Below, in pieces: positions 1 through 8,991 of a stretch of DNA of 64,000 nucleotides. A model generated the notes under the pieces. It was not told the origin of the DNA. It did no database searches and was given only the letters and a program-made list of their open reading frames with translations. The DNA is taken from contig DATJWB010000033.1 in assembly GCA_035501495.1 (NCBI GenBank), positions 1 through 64,000 of the forward strand, given 5' to 3'. The position numbers were made by a program, and so were the translations under genes. The DNA comes from JAIQFL01 sp035501495 (GTDB taxonomy: Bacteria; Acidobacteriota; Terriglobia; Bryobacterales; Bryobacteraceae). The number at the start of each line of letters is the position of its first letter. The first letter of the stretch is position 1.

Positions 1-684
1 CGCTACCAGCGCACTAACAAAGATCTGTTCTACGCCGAGTCCGTGCCTGCATTCTCCGCCTCCAAAGTCCTCGGTTACTTGCGTCAGAAGTACCCGCAGT
101 ACACTTACAAGGAAGCGACCCTCAACCCCACCAATCCCATCGATCGCGCGGTCGGGTGGGAATCCGAACTCGTGCAGGAGTTTCGCGGTCATCCCGACAA
201 AACCGAATTGGTGGAACAGAGAGACACGCCCGAAGGCCGCTGGATGTACCTGGCGCGTCCCATCCAATCCGTGGCGAGTTGCCTGGAATGCCACAGTACG
301 CCGGCCGCGGCTCCACAGGCCATGGTCGCAATCTACGGCCCGGAGAACGGTTTCGGTTGGAAGCTGAACGAGATCGTCGGCGTGCAGATGGTGGGCCTGC
401 CGTTGTCGGTTCCCGAGAAGATGGCGGATCGTACTCTGTTGAATCTCATTTGGCTGCTCGCCGGTTTCTCGATTCTCAGCCTCATTCTGCTGAACCTCGC
501 GCTGGTGTTTTCCATCATTCGTCCCATGCGGCGGCTCTCGGAAGCGGCCAATCAACTCAGCATGGGCAACCTCAGCATCCCGGAACTGCCGGTAACGGGA
601 AACGACGAGGTTGCCACCTTGGCCGACTCGTTCAATCGGATGCGCCGCAGCCTCGAGAGAGCCATCAAAATGCTCGACGAGTAG
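1..684 (+). CDS. Heme-binding Tll0287-like sensor with HAMP domain, 5' truncated
   Basis: The frame is open from the first base, so the true start lies outside the window; 227 residues are visible. The N-terminal part resembles the extracytoplasmic Tll0287-like (DUF3365) domain and carries a c-type heme site, CLECH, at visible residues 94-98. One long hydrophobic segment (about 144-170) is followed by a HAMP linker (about 172-220), and the protein ends there. No kinase, cyclase or chemotaxis domain follows, so any signal must pass to another protein. Known of the family: such domains occur in redox- or gas-responsive membrane sensors. The ligand and partner are not visible here. Confidence 0.75.
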   Translation, partial: RYQRTNKDLFYAESVPAFSASKVLGYLRQKYPQYTYKEATLNPTNPIDRAVGWESELVQEFRGHPDKTELVEQRDTPEGRWMYLARPIQSVASCLECHSTPAAAPQAMVAIYGPENGFGWKLNEIVGVQMVGLPLSVPEKMADRTLLNLIWLLAGFSILSLILLNLALVFSIIRPMRRLSEAANQLSMGNLSIPELPVTGNDEVATLADSFNRMRRSLERAIKMLDE

Positions 685-711
685 GCGGGATCGGCTATCC
701 GCAACCCCCCC

Positions 712-747
712 AAAAAAACGGGCCGCCGATCGTGAGACCGGCGGCCC
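712..747 (-). terminator. Rho-independent terminator of the minus-strand gene
   Basis: A 9-bp perfect stem, GGGCCGCCG (720-728) with CGGCGGCCC (739-747), has a 10-nt loop. Read on the minus strand it is followed by seven T (712-718). It lies 40 bp past the stop of the gene ending at 787, and the T tract is on the right side for that gene. The GC stem may also help end the convergent plus-strand gene, which has no T tract on its side. Confidence 0.8.
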
Positions 748-786
748 GAAGGGTTCAACGCGGAGACTGTTAGCTGTACCTGGCAG

Positions 787-1944
787 CTAATTCACTACAG
801 GAGTTGTCCACATCGTCAGGGTATTCATGTTGTCGTCTACGGCAGCGAACCGGATCGCCGCGCCGTTGCCGATGGTCGTGATGCCGATCCCAAACGCGCC
901 GCCGTTGTTCGGATCCACGGAGTACTGGGCGATGAATTGTCCGGTCACCGTGAATTCCACCAGTTCGCTGGGGTCATTCGGATTGGCATTCGATCCATCG
1001 CTGTTGGCCACCAGCAGGTGGCCGTTGGGAGCCATCACCAGGTCGAGCGGTCCGTGCAGGTGGTTCAGATCCTGGTAGATGATCGTCCCCGTTCCGGCGC
1101 TGGCATCGCCGCGGCTGCCGGCATCCGGCACCGCGTAGATCGCGTTGTCCGCGGAAGATGCCACGTACAGGATGTCGTGCCGCGCGTCGTAGAACAGGCC
1201 CGAAGGACCCAGCACCAACGCCGCGGGGTCGGTGCGATGATTGTACCCCTGCGCCACGGTAAGCGCCCTCCGAACCGAAACCGTCTCACCATCGCCGCTG
1301 AAGGCCAAATCCAGCCGGGTCACGGTGCCGTTCAGCACATTCGAAAAGAACACCTGCGCAGTGCCGCCCTGGTCGTTGATGGCCATGCCCCACGGGCCGG
1401 CCACCAGGTTCTTGTCCGTCAGGTTGCCCAGCAGCTTGCCCTTGCGATCGATGACCAGCAGCGAAGTCGTCTGAATGGTATTCGAGGTTCCGTCAATCGT
1501 CGGCAGGTTCCCCACGAACATCACACCGCGCGACACCACGCCCAGCGCTGCCGTCAAACCCAGCCCCTTCTGTCCCTGGTAGAAGGTCGAGACCGGCCCG
1601 TGCTCCGGCACCCGGATGATGGTCGTCCCGGTGCCCTGCAGGTTCTGGTTGTTGTTGAAGTTCGAAACCAGGATGTCGCCGGGCTGCAGGATGCCATCCG
1701 TCAGAATGTTGCGCGGCGTAAAGAACACGCCGTACGGGTTGACATCGCCGTTGCCCGGCACCGTGGAAACGGTCGGCATCGCCAGCGGGAAGAACGGCTG
1801 CGTTTGCGGTGTAGTGCCGGTGAACTGCGCGCGCGCCGGCGAGCTGGTCAACATGATGGCAGCAGTTGCGAGAATGCCGCAGAAAGCGGCGGTTTCCGTC
1901 AGCTTTCGAGCTGCGGCGCAGAGGTTGTAGATCGTCGTCTTCAT
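787..1944 (-). CDS. Secreted NHL/SMP-30-like beta-propeller protein
   Basis: 385 residues. The ATG at 1944 is chosen because AGGAG sits 7 nt upstream; an earlier in-frame ATG at 1971 lacks this. The N-terminus is a signal peptide ending near SPARAQ. The mature part has repeated blade-like segments (NPYGVFF, GPWGMAIND, GPSGLFYD, GPLDLVMAPNGHLLVAN), as in six-bladed NHL or SMP-30-type propellers. No catalytic metal set could be assigned and there is no PEP-CTERM or other sorting tail. It is transcribed alone, divergent from the sigma factor gene, with a clear terminator. Function unknown; a scaffold or lactonase-like role is only a guess. Confidence 0.75.
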   Translation of the reverse strand: MKTTIYNLCAAARKLTETAAFCGILATAAIMLTSSPARAQFTGTTPQTQPFFPLAMPTVSTVPGNGDVNPYGVFFTPRNILTDGILQPGDILVSNFNNNQNLQGTGTTIIRVPEHGPVSTFYQGQKGLGLTAALGVVSRGVMFVGNLPTIDGTSNTIQTTSLLVIDRKGKLLGNLTDKNLVAGPWGMAINDQGGTAQVFFSNVLNGTVTRLDLAFSGDGETVSVRRALTVAQGYNHRTDPAALVLGPSGLFYDARHDILYVASSADNAIYAVPDAGSRGDASAGTGTIIYQDLNHLHGPLDLVMAPNGHLLVANSDGSNANPNDPSELVEFTVTGQFIAQYSVDPNNGGAFGIGITTIGNGAAIRFAAVDDNMNTLTMWTTPVVN

Positions 1945-2007
1945 GTGATTTCTCCTTTGATTCCGGGGCACAGGGGTTCCTGCCCGGTGGCATATACTTG
2001 ATTAAGT

Positions 2008-2027
2008 GGTTCACGCTGTGGTGAACC
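2008..2027. promoter_or_regulatory. Inverted repeat between divergent genes
   Basis: GGTTCAC (2008-2014) and GTGAACC (2021-2027) form perfect 7-bp arms around 6 nt. The site lies between the divergent starts at 1944 (minus) and 2139 (plus), where an operator would be expected. No T tract follows it, so it is not an obvious terminator. Role inferred from position and symmetry only. Confidence 0.35.
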
Positions 2028-2138
2028 GGGATCATGCCGGTTTGGCTTCGGAGCAGCTCATTCAACCGCTCCCATTCAGTCAGGCGATCTTTCCGGCGCG
2101 ATTCCCTCACAGGCCTCGCGGATTTTTTGGAGGGTAGC

Positions 2139-2708
2139 GTGGCAGCGGAAGGGCAGGCGGTTACGCGGCTCCTGAAAGAGCTGAGTGACGGCAACAAGCA
2201 GGCGGTCGATCAGTTAATCCCCATCGTCTACGATCAGCTTCGGCGGCTGGCTTCGCGTTGTTTGATGGGGGAACGGCCGGGCCACACCTTGCGGGCCACG
2301 GCCCTGGTCCACGAAGCTTACCTCCAGTTGGCCGGCGCTCATATCGAATGGCGCGACCGCATCCAGTTTTACGCCGTAGCCTCCAAGGCGATGCGCCACA
2401 TCCTGGTGGATCATGCGCGCGCCAACACCCGCCAGAAGCGCGGAGGCGGCGCCGAAAAGGTGGCGCTCGACGAAGCCGTCATGGTCGGCGAAGAGACTTC
2501 GGTTGACCTCTTGGCCCTGGACGAGGCCTTGCAGCGTCTTGCCGCTAACGACCCGCGCAAGAGCCAGGTCATCGAACTGCTATTCTTCGGAGGACTCACC
2601 TACGAGGAAAGCGCCGCCGCGCTCAACATCTCCGAAGCGACTCTGCACCGCGAACTCAAAATGGCGAAAGCATGGCTGCACCGGGAACTGACGCAAATCC
2701 AGGATTGA
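2139..2708 (+). CDS. ECF-type RNA polymerase sigma factor
   Basis: 189 residues from a GTG at 2139, preceded by GGAGGG about 4 nt upstream; the frame is open further 5' but without such a site. Sigma region 2 is seen around YDQLRRLASRCL and ALVHEAYLQL. Region 4 is a helix-turn-helix around LTYEESAAALNISEATLHRE near the C-terminus. Length and motifs fit the ECF subgroup common in Acidobacteria and Planctomycetes that sits beside Ser/Thr kinases. No anti-sigma factor is adjacent. The downstream kinase gene overlaps its 3' end by 37 nt, so the two are probably translated together, and the kinase is a candidate regulator. Confidence 0.9.
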   Translation: MAAEGQAVTRLLKELSDGNKQAVDQLIPIVYDQLRRLASRCLMGERPGHTLRATALVHEAYLQLAGAHIEWRDRIQFYAVASKAMRHILVDHARANTRQKRGGGAEKVALDEAVMVGEETSVDLLALDEALQRLAANDPRKSQVIELLFFGGLTYEESAAALNISEATLHRELKMAKAWLHRELTQIQD

Positions 2709-5620
2709 ACACCCAGGTCCCCCTGCCTGCGGGCAAGGCCGGCCAGGCGCCTCCTGCGCCCAACGCCTCCGCTCCAACCGAACCGGTCGCGGGCTCCGGC
2801 ACGCCTGCTCCGAAACCCGAACGTTGGCGCCGCCTCGAAGCCCTGTTTTACGCCTGCTCCGAGATGGACTCCCAGAGTTGGCCGGCCTTCCTCGCCTTGG
2901 CCTGCGGTGACGACATCGCCTTGCGCCAGGAAGTGGAGTCTTTAATGGCCTCCGCGGAACAGCCCGCGGACTTCCTGCGCAAGCCCGTGCAAAACGTCGC
3001 GCAGGAGGTCGCTTCCGGCGCCTCCGCCCCGGCGCGCCGCCGGCTCGGCAGCTACCAGCTCCTCAGCCTCATCGGCGAAGGCGGAATGGGAGAAGTCTGG
3101 CTGGCCACCCGCGCCGACAACCAGTTCGAGCGGCAGGTGGCGATTAAGCTGATGGGACCGGCGTTCGTGACCAATCCCCACTTGCTGCCGCGCTTCCGCA
3201 GCGAACGCCAGATCCTGGCCAACCTCGATCATCCCAATATCGCCCGGCTGCTTGACGGAGGCATCACCCCCGAGGGAGCCCCGTATCTGGTGATGGAGCA
3301 CGTCCAGGGCCTGGAGATCGACGCGTATTGCACCCGCGAAAAACTCCCGCTCAAAGCGCGGCTGTACCTGTTCCGCACGGTGTGTGCCGCCGTCGAGTAC
3401 GCCCATCAGAATCTCGTCGTCCATCGCGACATCAAGCCGGCCAACATTCTGGTGACCGGCCGCGGCGTCCCCAAGCTCCTCGACTTTGGCATCGCCAAGC
3501 TGATGAATCCGGATGGTCCCGGCGAAGTCACGCGCGCCACCCAGCGGCTCATGACGCTCGAGTATGCCAGCCCGGAACAGATTCGTGGACGGCCGATCAC
3601 CACTGCCTCCGACGTCTTTGCGCTGGGAGTGCTGTTGTACGAGTTGGTAGCCGGGCGCCGCCCCTTCGGGGTGCGTGCCGAGAGCCGCTTCGACATCGCC
3701 CGCGAAGTCTGCGAACAGGAACCCGACCCTCCCACCGCGGTAGCCAAGGCCAATCTCGACTCCGCGCCCCCCGATGCGCGCACCGCCGCGGGTGAGTTGG
3801 AGGAGATCATCCGCAAGGCCATGAGCAAGGATCCGGCCGCGCGGTACGAATCGGTGTCGCATCTGTCCGATGACGTGGGCGCTTTCCTGGCTGGCTATCC
3901 GATTGCCGCGCACAACGGCAACTGGCGCTACGCCGCCGCCAAATTCACGGCCCGCCACAAGAAAACCGTCGCCGCCGCGGCCCTCGCCACCCTCGCCGTG
4001 ATCGGCTTCGGAGCGGGAATGGCCGTCTGGGCACATCGCGCCAACCAGGAGAGATTGATCGCCGGGCGCGAAGCCAAGTTCCTGGAGGACATGTTCAAGA
4101 GCGCCACACCCGAGGTGACTCACGGCCATGCCGTCACCGCCCGCGAACTCCTGGACATGGGCGCCAAACAGGTCGATCGCGACCTGGCCTCGGTTCCCGA
4201 GGCGCGCGCCTCGCTGCTCGCCAGCATCGCCGAGGCTTACCAGAGCCTCGGCCTCATTCCCGAGGCCGAGGGCATGGCCGAACGTGCTCTCGCCTTGAAG
4301 AATGACGTGCTCGGCTCCTCCAGCCCGGCTATCGCCGACACCCTCTTTCTGGTGGCCAACCTCACGCGCTTGAATGGCGAATACGCCAAGGCCGAGCCGC
4401 TCTTCCGCAATCTCGTCGAACTCCGGCGAAAGTCGGCCGGCGAGAACGGCCTGCTCTATGCGCACGCACTCAGCGCTTTGGGCGAGTGCCTCTATCTGCA
4501 ATCCAAGGACGCCGAGGCTGAGCCTTTACTGCGCCGCGCGCTGGCCATCGATCGCAGCCACGGCCCGGATTACGGCGACGACGTGCGCAATTACCTGGCG
4601 CTTCTGCTGGAGAGAAAGGGCGAATATCAGGAAGCATTTTCGCTGTTGACCGCCGCCGTGGATATCGACCGCCGCACCGTGGGCGTGGAGAATCCCGATT
4701 ACGCCGTGAGCCTGCACAATCTCGCCAGCGTGTACATCGACCTGGGTGACCTGTCGGGAGCCGAAAGCAAACTCCGCGACACCCTCGCCATCCGCCGCAA
4801 GGTTCTCGGCAGCGACAATCCGGCGCTGGCCTACACTCTCAACAACCTCGGATACGTCCTGCTCGAAAAAGGCCAGTGGCAGGAGGGTACGCCTTTTCTG
4901 CACGAGGCCATTGAACTGAACACCCGCCGCCTCGGCGAGAACCATCCGCTGCTGGCCGGCAACCTCAACAACTGGGCGCGCCTGCTTGACGCCAAAGGCG
5001 ATTATGCGGAGTCCCGCAAGTACTTCGAACGCGCCCTCGACACCTTGCGCCGCGCCAACAATTTCCCCGGTTGGACCGCCTCCGCGATTCTTCTGAACAT
5101 GGGCATCCTCGAGTTCGACGCCCGCAACTACACTGCCGCCGAGACCTTTGCCCGGCAATCCCTGGAGATGCGCCGGACGCTTGGCGGCGAGGAAACCCCC
5201 GCCATCGCGTCATCGCTGATCGAGGTGGCCGAGGACCAACTGTTTCAGGGCTATCCTCGCGGCGCCGAGCCTCTGCTGCGCCAGGCCCTCGCGATCCGCA
5301 AGAAAAAATATGGCGCGAAGCACCCCGCCGTGATTTCCGCGCAGACCCGCCTGGGCGAGGCACTGATTGCCGAAGGTGAGGCCAGCCAGGCCGAGCCGCT
5401 GCTCAGAGAGGCTCTCTCCTCAGCCCGCACCGCGCCTTTTCCGCTGCTGCCGTGGCAAGTGGCGGAGGTGGAGAGTGCTCTGAGCGCATGTCTCTCGGCT
5501 CTTCATCGCACCGCCGAAGCGGAATCTCTGGCGCAAACCAGCAACACTCCCCTGCAGCAGCATGTCCGTAGAGCGTTCCGCGAGCCCGCCGCCACCCGCC
5601 TTCACCGCCAACCTTCCTGA
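2672..5620 (+). CDS. Membrane Ser/Thr protein kinase with TPR array
   Basis: 982 residues. A Pro/Ala-rich start (1-48) is followed by a kinase domain (about 128-410): glycine loop GEGGMGEV (135-142), Lys159, catalytic HRD (251-253), DFG (271-273) and ASPEQ (299-303). A transmembrane helix spans about 432-454. The rest (about 505-950) holds tetratricopeptide repeats of about 42 residues, kinesin-light-chain-like (AEPLLRRALAI, LNNLGYVLLEKG). Known of the family: PknB-type kinase inside the membrane, TPRs binding partners. The ATG at 2672 lies within the sigma gene and has no strong ribosome site, so the exact start is uncertain. Acidobacteria carry many sigma/kinase-TPR pairs like this. Confidence 0.9.
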   Translation: MAAPGTDANPGLNTQVPLPAGKAGQAPPAPNASAPTEPVAGSGTPAPKPERWRRLEALFYACSEMDSQSWPAFLALACGDDIALRQEVESLMASAEQPADFLRKPVQNVAQEVASGASAPARRRLGSYQLLSLIGEGGMGEVWLATRADNQFERQVAIKLMGPAFVTNPHLLPRFRSERQILANLDHPNIARLLDGGITPEGAPYLVMEHVQGLEIDAYCTREKLPLKARLYLFRTVCAAVEYAHQNLVVHRDIKPANILVTGRGVPKLLDFGIAKLMNPDGPGEVTRATQRLMTLEYASPEQIRGRPITTASDVFALGVLLYELVAGRRPFGVRAESRFDIAREVCEQEPDPPTAVAKANLDSAPPDARTAAGELEEIIRKAMSKDPAARYESVSHLSDDVGAFLAGYPIAAHNGNWRYAAAKFTARHKKTVAAAALATLAVIGFGAGMAVWAHRANQERLIAGREAKFLEDMFKSATPEVTHGHAVTARELLDMGAKQVDRDLASVPEARASLLASIAEAYQSLGLIPEAEGMAERALALKNDVLGSSSPAIADTLFLVANLTRLNGEYAKAEPLFRNLVELRRKSAGENGLLYAHALSALGECLYLQSKDAEAEPLLRRALAIDRSHGPDYGDDVRNYLALLLERKGEYQEAFSLLTAAVDIDRRTVGVENPDYAVSLHNLASVYIDLGDLSGAESKLRDTLAIRRKVLGSDNPALAYTLNNLGYVLLEKGQWQEGTPFLHEAIELNTRRLGENHPLLAGNLNNWARLLDAKGDYAESRKYFERALDTLRRANNFPGWTASAILLNMGILEFDARNYTAAETFARQSLEMRRTLGGEETPAIASSLIEVAEDQLFQGYPRGAEPLLRQALAIRKKKYGAKHPAVISAQTRLGEALIAEGEASQAEPLLREALSSARTAPFPLLPWQVAEVESALSACLSALHRTAEAESLAQTSNTPLQQHVRRAFREPAATRLHRQPS

Positions 5621-5638
5621 TACTGCCACTCCCGCCCT

Positions 5639-5699
5639 TACCCATGGGCCCCGCCGGGCCACCAGAATCCATGAAACCCGCCGGTCTTCGGGCGCGCCA
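5639..5699 (+). repeat. 61-bp dispersed repeat, copy 1
   Basis: Starts at TACCCATGGGCCCCG and ends at TCTTCGGGCGCGCC. A near-identical copy lies at 38341-38402, about 33 kb away. Both follow the 3' end of a gene, and neither seems to be coding. Confidence 0.75.
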
Positions 5700-5721
5700 C
5701 GTCCAACGTGGTTCGAAGGTG

Positions 5722-5922
5722 TCAGCCGGCGCGGCGGAGGTCGCAGGACTTGCGCCTTTTCAAGAATGCCTCATCGGAGAACTCGCGCTCGAGGGCAAGG
5801 CGCAAGCTGCGCATCATCCGGTATTGGCAGAGGCGGCGCCCGCGGGCACGCCGCAAATGAACCAAAAGTGCGATGTCGGCGATCGCCAGCAGTGCGAAAA
5901 CCGCGCTGTCCACGAAGTTCAT
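5722..5922 (-). CDS. Possible small membrane protein (66 aa)
   Basis: Reads with an N-terminal hydrophobic helix (NFVDSAVFALLAIADIALLV) followed by a strongly basic tail. A transmembrane start with a cationic cytoplasmic tail is a plausible small envelope protein. No clear Shine-Dalgarno is seen before the ATG. It fills part of the 477-bp gap between the kinase and the creatininase-like gene; the rest of that gap holds only the 61-bp repeat and no other gene I can support. Confidence 0.4.
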   Translation of the reverse strand: MNFVDSAVFALLAIADIALLVHLRRARGRRLCQYRMMRSLRLALEREFSDEAFLKRRKSCDLRRAG

Positions 5923-6097
5923 GTGTACATTTCATCACTGGCCGTCATTCAATCCTAGAACCGCCAGTAACGGGGTCGTATCAGGACTTTTGCCCGATTT
6001 CCAGCCGCAATCACACGAAAAGTACTACCGGTTGTGTTGTCTGCCTTGGCGGTGATATGCTGCCGCGGAGACAGTTTTAGGACAATCAGGAGGGGGA

Positions 6098-6961
6098 ATG
6101 ACCACTCTGCGTTTCTGGACAGGGGCTATTTGCGCGCTGACGGTTGCGGCATGCGCCGGCCGCGCTCAGGGCAATGTGCCGCACTCGCGGGTCGATCTCG
6201 AAATGATGACGTGGCCGGAATTGAAGCAGGCGATGCAGTCCGGAAAGACTACGGCTCTGGTCTACAACGGCGGTACCGAAACGCGCGGGCCCCAAAACGT
6301 GAATGGCGGCCACACCCTGATGGCACACGCCACCGTGATTGCGATCGCCGGGAAACTGGGCAACGCCATCGCCGCTCCGGTGCTTCCGTTTTCGCCCAAT
6401 AATGCCAACTCGAACCTCCCGGGCACCATCGGGCTGACCGCGCCGATTTTCGCAGAGGTGAACGAGCGCGTTGCCGAGCAGCTAATCGCCAACGGCTTCC
6501 AGAATGTGGTGCTGATGGGCGATCATGGGGGCGGGCAGAAGGAATTGGGAGAGGTGGCCAGGAGGTTGGACGCGAAGTACGCGGGGAAGGGCATTCGCGT
6601 GGTGTATTGCGACGAGGTGTACGAGAAGGCCAACGGCGATTTTGACCAATACCTCGCGGCCAACGGAATGCCTTTGAGTTCGCACGCCGGGATTCCGGAC
6701 ACTTCCGAAATGCTCTACCTCGGCGGAGACCTGGGTTGGGTTCGCAAGGACCTGATTGCGGCGGCGGTGGGCGATCCGGTCCGGAAGCCGGGCGAGGCGC
6801 GGGATTCGAACGCGAAACGCGTGAATAACGGGATTACGGGGGACGCGCGTCCCTCCACCGCGGCACTTGGCAAACGCATCTTCGATATGAAGGTGGAGTA
6901 TGCGGTCAACCAGATCCATCGCCTTCTGGCCGAAGATAAAGCGACGGGAGGAAAGCAGTAG
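6098..6961 (+). CDS. Secreted creatininase-family protein
   Basis: 287 residues; the ATG has an AGGAGG ribosome site just upstream. A signal peptide (about 1-25) is followed by a creatininase/FolE-like amidohydrolase fold. Metal-ligand-like positions are visible: Glu61 in GGTETRG, His72 in NGGHTL, His143 in GDHGGGQ, and a late HAGIPDTSEM segment matching the family's HAG...TS motif. Known members hydrolyse creatinine or related cyclic amides with two metals. Secretion and an altered first motif (ETRG instead of EQHG) suggest a different substrate. It stands alone ahead of the ribosomal cluster. Confidence 0.8.
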   Translation: MTTLRFWTGAICALTVAACAGRAQGNVPHSRVDLEMMTWPELKQAMQSGKTTALVYNGGTETRGPQNVNGGHTLMAHATVIAIAGKLGNAIAAPVLPFSPNNANSNLPGTIGLTAPIFAEVNERVAEQLIANGFQNVVLMGDHGGGQKELGEVARRLDAKYAGKGIRVVYCDEVYEKANGDFDQYLAANGMPLSSHAGIPDTSEMLYLGGDLGWVRKDLIAAAVGDPVRKPGEARDSNAKRVNNGITGDARPSTAALGKRIFDMKVEYAVNQIHRLLAEDKATGGKQ

Positions 6962-7056
6962 CTCCCGGTGATTCTCCGGATCGCCGATTTGACAAGGGCA
7001 CCCCCTGCCCGGTAACCTAAAAGTTTGCATCCAGATAGCTTTGGAGACGTGTGTCA

Positions 7057-7503
7057 ATGAGTACCGAGTTCCCATCTAAGAATGGCGTTCCCCGGCAGTG
7101 GCATGTCATCGACGCCCAGGACGTGGTCTTGGGCAAGCTCGCCAGTAAGGCGGCTATGCTGCTCATGGGGAAGAACAAACCGATCTACACGCCGTTCTTG
7201 GACGCCGGCGATCATGTGATCGTCATCAACGCCGATAAGGTACGCCTTACCGGCCGTAAAGAAGAAAGCAAAGTCTATCGTCATTTCACCGGCTATCCCG
7301 GTGGACTGGTGGAGACGCATATCAAGCGGGTGCGGGCCGAGCGCCCGATTCGCATCGTGGAAGACGCCATTTTCGGCATGCTTCCCAAGACCAAGCTTGG
7401 TAAACAGATGTACCGGAAGCTCAAAGTGTACGCGGGCAACCGGCATCCCCACGCGGCGCAGAAACCGGCCGCGCTGGTAATACCGCGGAAGGTAGAAGCG
7501 TAG
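7057..7503 (+). CDS. rplM: 50S ribosomal protein L13
   Basis: 148 residues with the full L13 core (WHVIDAQDVVLGKLAS near the start, GMLPKTKLGKQMYRKLKVY later). L13 binds 23S rRNA early in 50S assembly. The ATG at 7057 (GGAG 10 nt upstream) is preferred over a GTG at 7051, which would add two residues. First gene of a tight translation cluster; rpsI starts inside its stop codon, the usual L13-S9 pairing. Confidence 0.97.
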   Translation: MSTEFPSKNGVPRQWHVIDAQDVVLGKLASKAAMLLMGKNKPIYTPFLDAGDHVIVINADKVRLTGRKEESKVYRHFTGYPGGLVETHIKRVRAERPIRIVEDAIFGMLPKTKLGKQMYRKLKVYAGNRHPHAAQKPAALVIPRKVEA

Positions 7504-7901
7504 TGGCAGCGACGATGGTTCAATATCTGGGAACGGGCCGGCGTAAGAGTTCGGTGGCCCGTGTGTTCTTACGGCCCGGCAAGGGCGAGATCAAGATCAA
7601 CGACCGCGCGTTCGAGAATTACTTTCCCACGGAGAGTTCGCGGGCCATGGTCCGGCAGGCTTTGGCGGCCACCGAAACCATGGACAAGTTCGATCTGCTG
7701 ATTCTCGCCGATGGCGGCGGTGTCATCGGCCAGGCGGGTGCAGCCCGTTTGGGGATTGCCCGGGCATTGGTGGAGTTCAATGCGGAACTGCGGCCGAAAC
7801 TCAAGAAGCTCGGCTTCCTGACCCGCGACCCGCGCAAGCACGAACGCAAGAAGTACGGCCAGAAGGGTGCTCGCAAGCGGTTCCAGTTCTCCAAACGTTA
7901 G
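7503..7901 (+). CDS. rpsI: 30S ribosomal protein S9
   Basis: 132 residues from a GTG that overlaps the rplM stop codon by one base; an ATG at 7515 would give 128 residues and is the alternative. S9 signatures are complete: YLGTGRRKSSVARV at the start and the basic tail RKKYGQKGARKRFQFSKR, which reaches the P-site tRNA in the ribosome. Arrangement with rplM is the near-universal bacterial one. Confidence 0.97.
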   Translation: MAATMVQYLGTGRRKSSVARVFLRPGKGEIKINDRAFENYFPTESSRAMVRQALAATETMDKFDLLILADGGGVIGQAGAARLGIARALVEFNAELRPKLKKLGFLTRDPRKHERKKYGQKGARKRFQFSKR

Positions 7902-8072
7902 TTCTCCGTGGGGGCTGGGTTGCCCGGTCCCTGCTCGTCCTTTACAACAGTCTTCCGTTCCGATTCCGCGGCACAAATTTCGCTTTGGGCCGTGCAGCGG
8001 CGGCGGAACAGGGTAGTGGAAGGCTCTCACCGGGGAGGTTCGCCCCTCTCTAACCTTTCAGGAGGTAGTTTT

Positions 8073-8984
8073 TTGCCGGCAATATCCATGAAGGAATTGC
8101 TCGAAGCTGGCGTTCACTTTGGGCACCAGACCAAGCGCTGGAATCCGAAGATGAAGGAGTATATCTTCGGCGAACGCAATGGAATCTATATCATCGACCT
8201 TCAGAAGACTCTGAAGATGTTCAAAGACGCCGCCCGGTTCGTGGGCGAGATGGCCGCGCAAGGCAAGACAGTGCTCTTCGTGGGCACCAAGCGGCAGGCA
8301 CAGGAAGCCATCGCGGAAGAGGCCAAGCGCTGCCTCATGTACTACGTGAATCAGCGCTGGTTGGGCGGGCTGCTCACCAACATGATGACGGTGCAGAAGT
8401 CCATCAAGCGGCTCAAGGAACTGGAGGGCATGGCATCGGTGGAAGGCGGCTATGCGGGCCGCCCCAAAAAGGAAGTCATCCGTCTGGAGCGGGAGCGCAA
8501 GCACCTGGAGCAGAACCTGGCGGGCATTAAGGACATGCCGGGTCTTCCCGACGTGCTGTTCGTGATCGATTCGAACAAGGAAGCCATCGCCGTGAAAGAG
8601 GCGCGCCGGTTGGGAATCCCCGTGGTCGCCATCGTGGATACCAATTGCGATCCCGATGAGGTGGATTATGTGATTCCCGGCAATGATGACGCCTTACGCG
8701 CCATCCGCCTGTTCGCGAGCAAGATCGCCGACGCGGTGGTCGAGGGCCGCTCCCTGGCGACCGAACAGGACTTCACTGCCGACAAGATCGTTCAGGACGA
8801 AACTCCGGTGGAGGAAGGCATGATGGAGTACACCGAATACGTGGACCCCAAGTATGCCGAGAAGATCATGGCGGAGAGCCTGAGCCTGGAAGACGAACCT
8901 TCCCAGGCGTCGCCGCGTAAGGGCCCCGCGTCGGAGACCGGAGAGCCTGTCCGCGAACCGGCGGTTACAGAGAGCGGCCACTAA
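8073..8984 (+). CDS. rpsB: 30S ribosomal protein S2
   Basis: 303 residues from a TTG at 8073, with AGGAGGT at 8060-8066 seven nt upstream; this gives the standard start MPAISMKELLEAGVHFGHQT. The S2 core is complete (FVGTKRQAQEAI, NQRWLGGLLTN, VIDSNKEAIAVKEA). The last 50 or so residues are an acidic, Ser/Pro-rich tail beyond the usual S2 end. The 170-bp leader between rpsI and rpsB holds no gene; an S2 autoregulatory leader is possible but no known motif was identified. Confidence 0.96.
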   Translation: MPAISMKELLEAGVHFGHQTKRWNPKMKEYIFGERNGIYIIDLQKTLKMFKDAARFVGEMAAQGKTVLFVGTKRQAQEAIAEEAKRCLMYYVNQRWLGGLLTNMMTVQKSIKRLKELEGMASVEGGYAGRPKKEVIRLERERKHLEQNLAGIKDMPGLPDVLFVIDSNKEAIAVKEARRLGIPVVAIVDTNCDPDEVDYVIPGNDDALRAIRLFASKIADAVVEGRSLATEQDFTADKIVQDETPVEEGMMEYTEYVDPKYAEKIMAESLSLEDEPSQASPRKGPASETGEPVREPAVTESGH

Positions 8985-8991
8985 AGAATCA

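Noticed and set aside
2711..2770. Pro/Ala-rich start of the kinase as another family A repeat copy
   Set aside because: It shares CCTGCCTGCGGGCAAG-like bits but not the ordered blocks or the hairpin, so chance similarity in GC-rich DNA is as likely.
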